Source of the DNA: an uncultured Acidimicrobium sp.
GTDB taxonomy: Bacteria; Actinomycetota; Acidimicrobiia; Acidimicrobiales; Ilumatobacteraceae
Reading direction: 5' to 3'
Assembly (NCBI GenBank): GCA_903850275.1
Contig: CAINLH010000080.1
Coordinates: 1-14,203 of the forward strand
Length of the DNA stretch: 14,203 nucleotides
Shown here: piece after piece, positions 6,508 through 12,543 of the stretch
Position numbering within the stretch: the stretch's first letter is position 1
Layout: every line of letters begins with the position of its first letter
Program-made: the position numbers and the translations under genes
Notes under the pieces: model-generated
What the model was told of the DNA's origin: nothing
The model's input: the letters and a program-made list of their open reading frames with translations, nothing else
Databases searched by the model: none

Positions 6508-7986
6508 GTGACAACGACTCACCGAGAATTCGAATCGCTGCTGCCCCCAGACGACAGCCACCCATACCGAACTGGCGCGTGGCGCCCACAGTCGCGCGAG
6601 TTCGATGCCACAGAGATGGTGGTGAAGGGCACTATTCCAAGCGACTTGCAAGGCGTGTATTTGCGGAATACCGAAAACCCACTGATGCCGTCGCTCGAGC
6701 GATATCACCCATTTGATGGCGATGGCATGTTGCACATGATGTCGTTTCGGGACGGTCGCGCAGAGTATCGAAATCGTTTCATTCGCACCGAAGGTTTGGC
6801 TGCCGAGATTGAACATGGAGGCCCACTGTGGGCGGGGCTTGCCGAGTTGCCAAAAATTGCAATAAGGGAAGACGGCTGGGGCGCACGAACGCGAATGAAA
6901 GATGCATCAAGCACTGATGTTGTGGTGCATAACGGTATTGCCCTCACCAGTTTTTATCAGTGCGGTGATTTGTATCGGCTGGATCCACTGACGTTGGATG
7001 ATTTGGGCAAAGAGTCGTGGTCGGGCAAGTTTCCTACGGCGGGTGTTTCGGCGCACACCAAGGTTGACGAGCGCACGGGGGAGTTGATGTTCTTCAACTA
7101 TCAGACCTCGGCGCCATTCATGCATTACGGCGTTGTCAATGCCGAACGCCAGTTGGCGCACTATGTCGAGGTGCCGTTGCCGGGTGCGCGGCTGCCGCAC
7201 GACATGGCCATCACCAACAACTATTCCATCTTGAATGACTGTCCGTTGTTCTGGGACCAAGAGTTGATGCAGCGAGGCGTGTATGCCACGCGATATCACA
7301 AAGAGATGCCTATGCGTCTCGGTGTTATTCCCCGTCATGGGTCGGCCTCCGACATGAAATGGTTCGAGTGCAAACCCACCTTTGTCTTGCACTGGATCAA
7401 TGCGTTTGAAGATGGTGACGAAATTGTTCTAGACGGATATTTCGAATCGAATCCGTCGCCGAACGTTGCAACCGATACCGACATGAATGCAAAGATGTTT
7501 CGCTTTCTCGACTTGCATTCGATGGAGTCGCGCCCGTATCGATGGCGATTGAACATGAAGACGGGCAAAGTCATTGAAGGGCATTTGTCGGACACCATCA
7601 CCGAATTTGGCATGATCAACAACGCCAACCTTGGCAACCCCTATCAATACGTGTACAGCGCTGTGCCAACAAAAGGCTGGTTCACTTTTGAGGGAATCAT
7701 CAAGCACGATGTGGTTCGCGCTACCGAGGAGCAATACGTATTCGGAGATGGCGTTTTTTGTAGCGAAACCGTGATGGCACCGCGAGTTGGGGCAACGTCA
7801 GAAGACGATGGCTACTTGATTACGTTTACGACAGATATCAATCGCGATGTTTCAGAATGTGTGGTATTTAGCGCGCAAGATGTAGCTAGCGGGCCGATTT
7901 GCTCGATTATGTTGCCGGAGCGCATCTCTAGCGGAACGCACTCCTACTGGGCTGACGCATCGGTCTTGCCGCAATGGCGCGATTAA
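6508..7986 (+). CDS. Carotenoid cleavage oxygenase (RPE65/CCD family)
   Basis: Fe(II)-dependent dioxygenase family that splits a C=C double bond in carotenoids, apocarotenoids or stilbene-like compounds. The 492-residue length is typical. The four iron-ligand histidines of the propeller are visible at His183 (VSAHTKVDERTGELMFF), His231 (LPHDMAIT), His295 (VLHWINAFEDGDEIVLDG) and His478 (SSGTHSYWAD). The spacing is close to that of Synechocystis ACO (183/238/304/484). DGDGMLHMMSFRDGRAEYRNRF near residues 71-92 is the conserved N-terminal blade (two adjacent stretches). The last-histidine motif is GTHSYW instead of the common GFHGNW, so this is probably not an orthologue of the classic CCDs. 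The start is GTG at 6508; GAGGG just before it is too close for a normal Shine-Dalgarno. Substrate is unknown, and no rhodopsin or carotenoid biosynthesis gene is in the window. Its stop shares TTAA with the Nudix stop. Confidence 0.93.
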   Translation: MTTTHREFESLLPPDDSHPYRTGAWRPQSREFDATEMVVKGTIPSDLQGVYLRNTENPLMPSLERYHPFDGDGMLHMMSFRDGRAEYRNRFIRTEGLAAEIEHGGPLWAGLAELPKIAIREDGWGARTRMKDASSTDVVVHNGIALTSFYQCGDLYRLDPLTLDDLGKESWSGKFPTAGVSAHTKVDERTGELMFFNYQTSAPFMHYGVVNAERQLAHYVEVPLPGARLPHDMAITNNYSILNDCPLFWDQELMQRGVYATRYHKEMPMRLGVIPRHGSASDMKWFECKPTFVLHWINAFEDGDEIVLDGYFESNPSPNVATDTDMNAKMFRFLDLHSMESRPYRWRLNMKTGKVIEGHLSDTITEFGMINNANLGNPYQYVYSAVPTKGWFTFEGIIKHDVVRATEEQYVFGDGVFCSETVMAPRVGATSEDDGYLITFTTDINRDVSECVVFSAQDVASGPICSIMLPERISSGTHSYWADASVLPQWRD

Positions 7987-8456
7987 GCAAGCGTCGCTAA
8001 TACGCGCACGCGCAACTGGGGCCACGCAAGCGCAAGCCCCTTGTGCAATGGAAAGTTTTCCACTTCGTCGATTGCCACCCATTGCAAATCTTCCGATTCG
8101 GCATTAGCCGCGTACGCCCCGGCATCGCTTTGTGTGTGAGCAATCACGGTGTCGTAACGCCAAGGGCCGTGGTCGTCGCTAAAAACATCGCGTACTTCAA
8201 AGTCGGCAACGCTGATGCCCGCTTCTTCGGCTGCTTCGCGGCCTGCGGCGGTAACCGAATCTTCGTGGCTATCAAGTGCGCCGCCAGGTAGGGCCCATGT
8301 TCCGCCGCCGTGTGTCCATGCGGCGCGCAGTTGCAACAACACCAGCGGCTGCTCTTGGTCGCGGCGAACAAGCAGCAATCCGGCAGCGCCATGTAGGCCC
8401 CAGTGCCGATGCCCGCACGAGCACATCACCCATCCATCACCGTCACGGAATGCCAC
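7983..8456 (-). CDS. Nudix hydrolase (MutT-like)
   Basis: Hydrolyses a nucleoside diphosphate linked to another group. The complete Nudix box is visible from Gly59 to Ile81: G-x5-E (Glu65)-x7-R-E-A-A-E-E-A-G-I (Arg73, Glu74, Glu77, Glu78), giving the Mg2+-binding helix. The N-terminal segment CSCGHRHWGLHGAAGLLL (12-29, CxCG-H) is, from memory, common to a group of actinobacterial Nudix proteins and may bind a metal. 157 residues, cytoplasmic. The start codon is GTG at 8456, three bases after the HNH stop, so it is likely cotranscribed with the HNH gene. A TACGCT hexamer 7 bases before the GTG could also give it its own leaderless start. The stop shares TTAA with the convergent carotenoid oxygenase. 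Substrate (oxidised dNTP, NDP-sugar, other) cannot be told. Confidence 0.93.
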   Translation of the reverse strand: MAFRDGDGWVMCSCGHRHWGLHGAAGLLLVRRDQEQPLVLLQLRAAWTHGGGTWALPGGALDSHEDSVTAAGREAAEEAGISVADFEVRDVFSDDHGPWRYDTVIAHTQSDAGAYAANAESEDLQWVAIDEVENFPLHKGLALAWPQLRVRVLATLA

Positions 8457-8459
8457 GAC

Positions 8460-8948
8460 TCAGAGCGTAGTTTCTGTCGCGAGTTCTTTGGCCGCGCGCC
8501 TCGCAGCAGCGCGCGCCGAGGCCTGCGCTGCGGTCACCTCTGCGTGGTGGGCGCGGCACAACACCTCTAATCCGCCTTGACCATTTGCGTCGGGCAGTAG
8601 GTGGTGATGGCAACCCGGACCATACCCCTTGCCTTCGCGGGCCTCAAGGTGGTTCACCTCGCAGTCGCGTCTGGGTGCGGTGCAGCCGGCACGAACGCAG
8701 TGGTATTTGGCGCGACGTTTCGCCGCCGATCGAGCAAAGCGCCAGATGTGTTCGCGCTGCCATGCCCGGCCGCATTTATCGGAGCACCACGTTCGCCGGC
8801 GTTTACCTGTGATCTGTTCATTACACCAATGGCAGCGTCCCATTTCGCCAGCCCACTTCGACAGCGTGCACGAAATCCGCTCGGCAACAAGTGGAGGAAG
8901 CTCCAACTTGTTAACAGAATGTTTCAACTGCTTGCGTTTCGTAGCCAT
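8460..8948 (-). CDS. Zinc-finger HNH endonuclease-like protein
   Basis: A 162-residue basic protein. A first zinc-binding part has Cys39-x2-Cys42 and Cys55-x3-Cys59 (GRCHWC, WCSDKC). A second part looks like an HNH/McrA-type nuclease core: Cys84 and Cys89, then CEVNHLEAR with His100 as the likely catalytic histidine, YGPGCHHH (113-116), and LEVLCRAHHAEVT with Cys131, His134 and His135. This ordering matches HNH proteins whose metal-finger cysteines flank the NH motif. The Ala/Arg-rich C terminus (141-162) is probably a helix. The DNA here is visibly more GC-rich than its neighbours. It is the first gene of a two-gene unit with the Nudix gene. Whether it cuts DNA, and in what context (defence, repair, domesticated intron or phage enzyme), is unknown. 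The ATG at 8948 has no Shine-Dalgarno. Confidence 0.82.
   Translation of the reverse strand: MATKRKQLKHSVNKLELPPLVAERISCTLSKWAGEMGRCHWCNEQITGKRRRTWCSDKCGRAWQREHIWRFARSAAKRRAKYHCVRAGCTAPRRDCEVNHLEAREGKGYGPGCHHHLLPDANGQGGLEVLCRAHHAEVTAAQASARAAARRAAKELATETTL
8464..8469 (-). promoter_or_regulatory. Candidate -10 (TACGCT) before the Nudix start
   Basis: TACGCT on the minus strand lies 7 bases before the Nudix GTG, inside the last codons of the HNH gene. It could provide a separate leaderless transcript. It may equally be chance, because the HNH gene already reads into Nudix. Confidence 0.25.
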
Positions 8949-8960
8949 GGTCGTTCACAA

Positions 8961-8989
8961 ACAATAACGCTGCCGAAACATTGTGTAGA
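8961..8989 (-). promoter_or_regulatory. Candidate promoter for the HNH-Nudix unit
   Basis: On the minus strand TCTACA (forward 8984-8989, 4/6 to TTGACA) is followed after 17 bases by TATTGT (forward 8961-8966, TANNNT). The -10 ends 12 bases before the HNH ATG, so the 5' leader would be only about five bases and has no Shine-Dalgarno. Confidence 0.45.
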
Positions 8990-8990
8990 C
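8975..8990 (+). promoter_or_regulatory. Possible GlnR-type site upstream of amt
   Basis: GAAAC-6-TAGAC contains AC-n9-AC (8978-8979 and 8989-8990), the reduced consensus I recall for actinobacterial GlnR. It lies about 60-70 bases before the amt start, where an activator of nitrogen genes would be expected. It also overlaps the -35 of the HNH promoter. The motif has little information and no second site pair is obvious. Confidence 0.22.
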
Positions 8991-9038
8991 GCTTTGGAAA
9001 TATGAGATTCCTATTGTTGCCGCCAACAGCGACCACAT

Positions 9039-9044
9039 GGAGGT
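9039..9044 (+). promoter_or_regulatory. Shine-Dalgarno GGAGGT that sets the amt start
   Basis: GGAGGT lies 4 bases before ATG 9049. It lies inside the codons that would follow an alternative upstream ATG at 9037. The strong site favours initiation at 9049. Confidence 0.8.
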
Positions 9045-9048
9045 AAGC

Positions 9049-10425
9049 ATGAAGTTTCTTATTGACACACCAGACCCGGTGACGGTGCTGGGGCAGCAAG
9101 TCAGTTTGCTGTGGATTGTGATCGGCGCGGCGCTGGTGGTATTTATGCAGGCCGGTTTCGCACTGGTCGAGACTGGCTTTACGCAGGCAAAAAATGCGGC
9201 GCATGTGGTGAGCACAAACTTTGCCATTTTTGGCTTGGGGTTCATCGGGTTCTATCTCGTGGGGTTCGCATTTTCTTTCGGCGGGTTTTCCTATTCCGCT
9301 TTTGGAATGGATGCTGCAGTTGGTAGCCCGCTCATTGGCAGTGGCGACTGGATCTTCTTGTGGAAGGGTGGATGGGCGTTAACCGGAGATGCAGTGACAC
9401 CGGCCGCAATCGGCTTCTTTTTGTACATGGTTGCATTCATGGACACCGTTGCCACAATTCCAACTGGGTCGATGGCCGAGCGCTGGAAGTGGAGCAGCTT
9501 CGTACTGTGGGGCTTTTTCTGCGGCGCAATTTATTACCCAATCATCGCGGCTTGGACTTGGGGCGGCGGCTGGCTGGCAAAAACGTGGAGCTCGATGTCG
9601 CTTGGCGCCGGCTACGTGGATTTCGCCGGCTCGGGTGTCGTGCACCTCGTAGGTGGTGTGGCAGCACTAACAGGAGCAATTGTTATTGGCCCACGAATCG
9701 GCAAGTTTGGCGCCGACGGCAAACCACGCACCATTGCCGGACACCACGTCCCAATGGCAATGCTCGGAACATTTATCTTGTTGTTCGGATGGTTTGGCTT
9801 TAACGCTGCCAGCACTTTTGCAGCCACAGATGTGCAGTTTGCGGTTGCTGCAACCAACACAGCAATTGCCGGTGCCTTCGGTTCGATCGCTGCCATGTTG
9901 TACATCACTCGGAAGACGGGCAAGCCAGACCCAGGCATGATGGTGAATGGCATGCTTGCTGGCCTCGTGGCAATTACTGCACCGTGCGCCTTCGTTTCAC
10001 CGTGGGCCGCGGCAGTTATCGGAGTCGTTGCAGCAATTTTGATCATCGAGTCGGTGTACTTCTTCGAACGGCGAGGAATCGACGATCCAGTCGGTGCCAT
10101 TTCCGTGCACGGAGTGGGCGGGCTTTTCGGCACGTTGAGCGTGGGCATCTTTGCCAACGGAACGTACGGTGCTGGTTGGAACGGGTCGTCAAGCGAGGGA
10201 GTGAAGGGCATCATTGAAGGCGACTGGGGCCAACTTGGCGCCCAGGCCGTTGGTGCCGTCACCATCATCGTTGTATGCGGAGCGGTTTCGTACGCATTCT
10301 TCGCCTTGCAGAACAAGTTCACAAAGGGTGGCATTCGCTCTAAAGCCGAAGACGAAATTGCTGGCCTCGACTTGGCAGAGATGGGTGTGCTTGCATACCC
10401 TGAATTTCAGGGTTCGCACAAGTAA
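9049..10425 (+). CDS. amt: Ammonium transporter (Amt/MEP/Rh family)
   Basis: Inner-membrane channel/transporter for ammonium, 458 residues from ATG 9049 with about 11 membrane helices. Visible landmarks: GFALVETGFTQAKNAAHVVSTN split over helix 1, PTGSMAERWKW, DFAGSGVVHLVGG with Asp191 and the first pore His199, GWFGFNAAS, and the second pore His354 in ISVHGVGGLFGTL. The twin histidines and the conserved Asp are intact. The C-terminal tail ends with GLDLAEMGVLAY, a form of the GLDxxEHGxxAY segment through which PII proteins act. The tail has Met where His is usual. No glnK or glnB follows, unlike the common amt-glnK order, because the next gene is on the opposite strand. A GGAGGT Shine-Dalgarno selects 9049 over 9037. 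A possible GlnR-like site lies upstream. Confidence 0.96.
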   Translation: MKFLIDTPDPVTVLGQQVSLLWIVIGAALVVFMQAGFALVETGFTQAKNAAHVVSTNFAIFGLGFIGFYLVGFAFSFGGFSYSAFGMDAAVGSPLIGSGDWIFLWKGGWALTGDAVTPAAIGFFLYMVAFMDTVATIPTGSMAERWKWSSFVLWGFFCGAIYYPIIAAWTWGGGWLAKTWSSMSLGAGYVDFAGSGVVHLVGGVAALTGAIVIGPRIGKFGADGKPRTIAGHHVPMAMLGTFILLFGWFGFNAASTFAATDVQFAVAATNTAIAGAFGSIAAMLYITRKTGKPDPGMMVNGMLAGLVAITAPCAFVSPWAAAVIGVVAAILIIESVYFFERRGIDDPVGAISVHGVGGLFGTLSVGIFANGTYGAGWNGSSSEGVKGIIEGDWGQLGAQAVGAVTIIVVCGAVSYAFFALQNKFTKGGIRSKAEDEIAGLDLAEMGVLAYPEFQGSHK

Positions 10426-10438
10426 GTAAGACGTGCAG

Positions 10439-10466
10439 CGCTTGGTGCCGTTGTTGTCACCGAGCG
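10439..10466. terminator. Stem-loop at the convergent amt/CapA-like junction
   Basis: Nine-base arms, CGCTTGGTG (10439-10447) and CACCGAGCG (10458-10466), pair fully with one G-T wobble around a 10-base loop. The hairpin starts 14 bases after the amt stop and takes in the stop codon of the CapA-like gene, so it could act on both transcripts. There is no T-run on either side, so it is not a classic intrinsic terminator. Confidence 0.45.
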
Positions 10467-11581
10467 ATGAAATCGCCGAGAACTCGAGTTGTTCTACCCA
10501 GTGACAACTCGAGTTCTCGTGCAGTTCCGAAATCAGTTTTCGGATCGCTCAGCATTGCAAGCACATCTCGGATCACCCAGCCGTTGCGTTTATCTACCCA
10601 GGTTGGCATTACTTGAGGGCGATCAAAACTGATTTTTCCCGAAGGCCGCTTCGTCAGTTTGATTGTGGCGATTGCTGCATCCTGGCTGTTTGCTGGCCAG
10701 CGTTCGTCTGTTGGCAAATTTGAGAGCACGTTGCCAAGCCCATACATCACCCACACGCCATTGACTTGCTCGATCGGCTGCACAACATGTGCGTGGTGGC
10801 CAACGATGAGGTCGACAAAGCCGGATGCCGTCAATGTTTCGGCAATGCCTGTCTGCATCGAATTTGCTTGCGACTCTTTTTCGTTACCCCAGTGCATGCT
10901 GACGATGGTTGCTTCCGAGCCAAGTTGGCGCGCACGTTCGGCGTCGCGCAAAATTCGGTCGGGGTTGATGACGGCAGATCGCCACTCTTGGCCTTCCGGC
11001 AACTTGAGGCCGTTGTAGCTAAAGGTGTACGACAAAAAGCAGAGCCGAACGCCTTTCACCTCGACGATGCGTGGCTCAATCTCGTCTGGTGTGCGTGCCA
11101 TGCCGGATTGATCGACGCCATTTTCGAGCAGTGCGTTTACGGTTGCATCTATCCCGTCGAGCCCACGATCGTAGGTGTGATTGCTTGCGGTTGAGCAGCG
11201 ATCAAAACCTGCATTGGCAATGGCGGTTACAACTTCTTTAGGCACACCGAAGAATGGAAATGCAGAGAGAGCCTCGCCTTCTGGCGCGATGGGTGTTTCA
11301 AGGTGACACATTGCCAGATCGGCACTTTGTACAAATTGCTTAACGTCTTCGAACATCGGCGTGAAGTCGTATTCGGCCGTGCTGCCCTTTGCAATGGCGG
11401 TGCGCTGAGCCTGCTCGATGAGAGGGGTGTGAGTGAGTACGTCACCCGTAAACGCAAACGAGATATAGGTGTTTGGGTCTGGGGCAGTTGTAGTCGTGGG
11501 TTGTACGACAGGTGGTTGGTCGGTGCACGCAGTTAGTGCGATGGCAAGAATTGCAACAACGAGCAACCGGCTGCGCGACAC
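10457..11581 (-). CDS. CapA-family (PGA_cap) metallophosphatase-like lipoprotein
   Basis: A 374-residue exported lipoprotein: a short basic N terminus, a hydrophobic stretch and the lipobox LTAC with Cys19. A Thr/Pro-rich linker leads to the CapA/poly-gamma-glutamate-type domain, which belongs to the calcineurin-like fold. Visible motifs are FTGDVLTHTP (Asp47), CHLETPIAP (Glu95), TASNHTYDRG (Asn134-His135), SMHWGNEK (His230), VGHHAHVVQP (His262, His263, His265) and YGLGN. All metal-ligand positions seem present. The family was named for capsule synthesis in Bacillus, but many members stand alone, as here (no capB/capC nearby), and their substrate is unknown. The start is GTG at 11581 with TAGATT 6 bases upstream and no Shine-Dalgarno. 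It is last of three same-strand genes, 22 bases after the dehalogenase. A perfect inverted repeat lies within its last codons. Confidence 0.9.
   Translation of the reverse strand: MSRSRLLVVAILAIALTACTDQPPVVQPTTTTAPDPNTYISFAFTGDVLTHTPLIEQAQRTAIAKGSTAEYDFTPMFEDVKQFVQSADLAMCHLETPIAPEGEALSAFPFFGVPKEVVTAIANAGFDRCSTASNHTYDRGLDGIDATVNALLENGVDQSGMARTPDEIEPRIVEVKGVRLCFLSYTFSYNGLKLPEGQEWRSAVINPDRILRDAERARQLGSEATIVSMHWGNEKESQANSMQTGIAETLTASGFVDLIVGHHAHVVQPIEQVNGVWVMYGLGNVLSNLPTDERWPANSQDAAIATIKLTKRPSGKISFDRPQVMPTWVDKRNGWVIRDVLAMLSDPKTDFGTARELELSLGRTTRVLGDFIAR
10477..10519. repeat. Perfect 16-bp inverted repeat inside the 3' coding end of the CapA-like gene
   Basis: CGAGAACTCGAGTTGT (10477-10492) is followed after 11 bases by its exact reverse complement ACAACTCGAGTTCTCG (10504-10519). 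Each arm itself contains the 10-bp palindrome AACTCGAGTT. It encodes residues near the protein C terminus (around RELELS and TTRVLG). Neither flank has a T-run. It may be a termination or RNA-protecting hairpin for the convergent pair, or a protein-binding site. Confidence 0.85.
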
Positions 11582-11587
11582 GCAACC

Positions 11588-11593
11588 AATCTA
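11588..11593 (-). promoter_or_regulatory. Candidate -10 (TAGATT) for leaderless CapA-like gene
   Basis: On the minus strand TAGATT lies exactly 6 bases before the GTG of the CapA-like gene. It is in the 22-base gap after the dehalogenase stop, which has no Shine-Dalgarno. The gene could thus have its own transcript in addition to operon read-through. Confidence 0.4.
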
Positions 11594-11603
11594 TTGCTGT
11601 TCG

Positions 11604-12527
11604 TTACAAAGGGTTTGCAGCAATGAATTCGACAATGATGTTGGCAAGCTGCGGGCCCTGGTTCTCCTGTAAGAAGTGGCCGGCACCAACAACGGTCGTG
11701 TGTGGTTTGCCTGCAGCACCAGGAACTTCGCGGATGAATTGCTTTTCGGCCCCGGCGGTGACCGGGTCTGTATCGCTGAATGCGCACAGGAATGGTCGCT
11801 CGAATTTGCGCAAGACACCCCACGCGATTTCGTTGTCTTTGTTGGATGGGTCGTCGATGGTGACAGGGACGAAAGTTGGGAAGATTCGTGCAGCGCTCTT
11901 AAATGTTTCGTCGGGGAATGGCGCGTCGTACGCCGCAATTTCTTCCGGGCTCAGCGCGCTCAGGCTTCCCATGTTGACAATTTTCCCTACTTCAAACACG
12001 GGTGTTGTCTGTGAAAAATTGCGCCACTGCATAAACGCGTCGTTGGCGGAGAAGTCGACCTTTTTCCCCACCGGCAAACCGGTGTTTCCAATGACCACTC
12101 GGTCGAAGCGCTCGGGCGCTGCGGCGACGATACGCAGGCCGATCAGGCCGCCCCAGTCTTGGCCGAAAAAAGTGATGTGCGTGAGGCGAAGTTTGTCGAT
12201 CAGAAGCTCGTGCATCCAAGCAACGTGTCGGGCATATGAGTAGTCGGTTTGTTCTGTTGGCTTATCGGAACGACCGAAGCCAACGAGGTCGGGAGCGATG
12301 ACGCGATGGCCTGCGGCAACCAAAATGGGGATCATTTTGCGATAGAGGTAGCACCACGACGGTTCGCCATGCATCAGTAACACGGGGTTCGCATCGCGTG
12401 GGCCTTCGTCGATGTAGTGCACTCGTAACGTGCCTTGCTGACCGTCACTGATTTCTGCATAGTTGGGTGCGAAGTCGTAACCCGCCAAGTTGGCGAAGCG
12501 CTCATCTGGTGTGCGAAGTGTTTTCAT
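11604..12527 (-). CDS. Haloalkane dehalogenase, subfamily I (DhlA/DhmA-like)
   Basis: An alpha/beta hydrolase that replaces halogen on alkyl halides with hydroxyl and releases halide. The 307 residues carry the full HLD-I set: HGEPSWCYLYRKMIP (53-67, oxyanion/entrance loop), GFGRSDKP, the nucleophile Asp124 and halide-binding Trp125 in GQDWGG (same numbers as DhlA) and the base His284 in GAGHFLQE. The catalytic acid lies in AFSDTDP and is Asp252 or Asp254. In the cap domain, MQWRNF (Trp168) aligns with the DhlA segment holding its second halide tryptophan, and AYDAPFPDETF matches DhlA closely. The Trp pair separates it from epoxide hydrolases of similar fold. ATG 12527 follows a GGGAG Shine-Dalgarno by 6 bases. 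Middle gene of a likely operon, 16 bases after the MBL gene. Natural substrate unknown. Confidence 0.92.
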   Translation of the reverse strand: MKTLRTPDERFANLAGYDFAPNYAEISDGQQGTLRVHYIDEGPRDANPVLLMHGEPSWCYLYRKMIPILVAAGHRVIAPDLVGFGRSDKPTEQTDYSYARHVAWMHELLIDKLRLTHITFFGQDWGGLIGLRIVAAAPERFDRVVIGNTGLPVGKKVDFSANDAFMQWRNFSQTTPVFEVGKIVNMGSLSALSPEEIAAYDAPFPDETFKSAARIFPTFVPVTIDDPSNKDNEIAWGVLRKFERPFLCAFSDTDPVTAGAEKQFIREVPGAAGKPHTTVVGAGHFLQENQGPQLANIIVEFIAANPL

Positions 12528-12533
12528 TGAAGG

Positions 12534-12538
12534 CTCCC
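12534..12538 (-). promoter_or_regulatory. Shine-Dalgarno GGGAG of the dehalogenase
   Basis: Read on the minus strand, GGGAG lies 6 bases before ATG 12527, in the 16-base gap after the MBL stop. It supports this start and translation from a shared mRNA. Confidence 0.75.
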
Positions 12539-12543
12539 TATTG

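Noticed and set aside
9037..9048. ATG at 9037 as the amt start
   Set aside because: The bases after it form the GGAGGT Shine-Dalgarno of ATG 9049, which is the better start.
9612..10334. 240-codon open frame on the minus strand opposite amt
   Set aside because: A Pro/Ala-rich antisense shadow of amt with no recognisable domain; amt is unambiguous.
10711..10737. TTGGCAA/TTGCCAA inverted repeat inside the CapA-like gene
   Set aside because: Only 7-base arms with a 13-base loop in mid-gene; expected by chance in a window this size.
11512..12243. 243-codon plus-strand frame opposite the dehalogenase
   Set aside because: Antisense to a dehalogenase with all catalytic residues, and no recognisable domain of its own.
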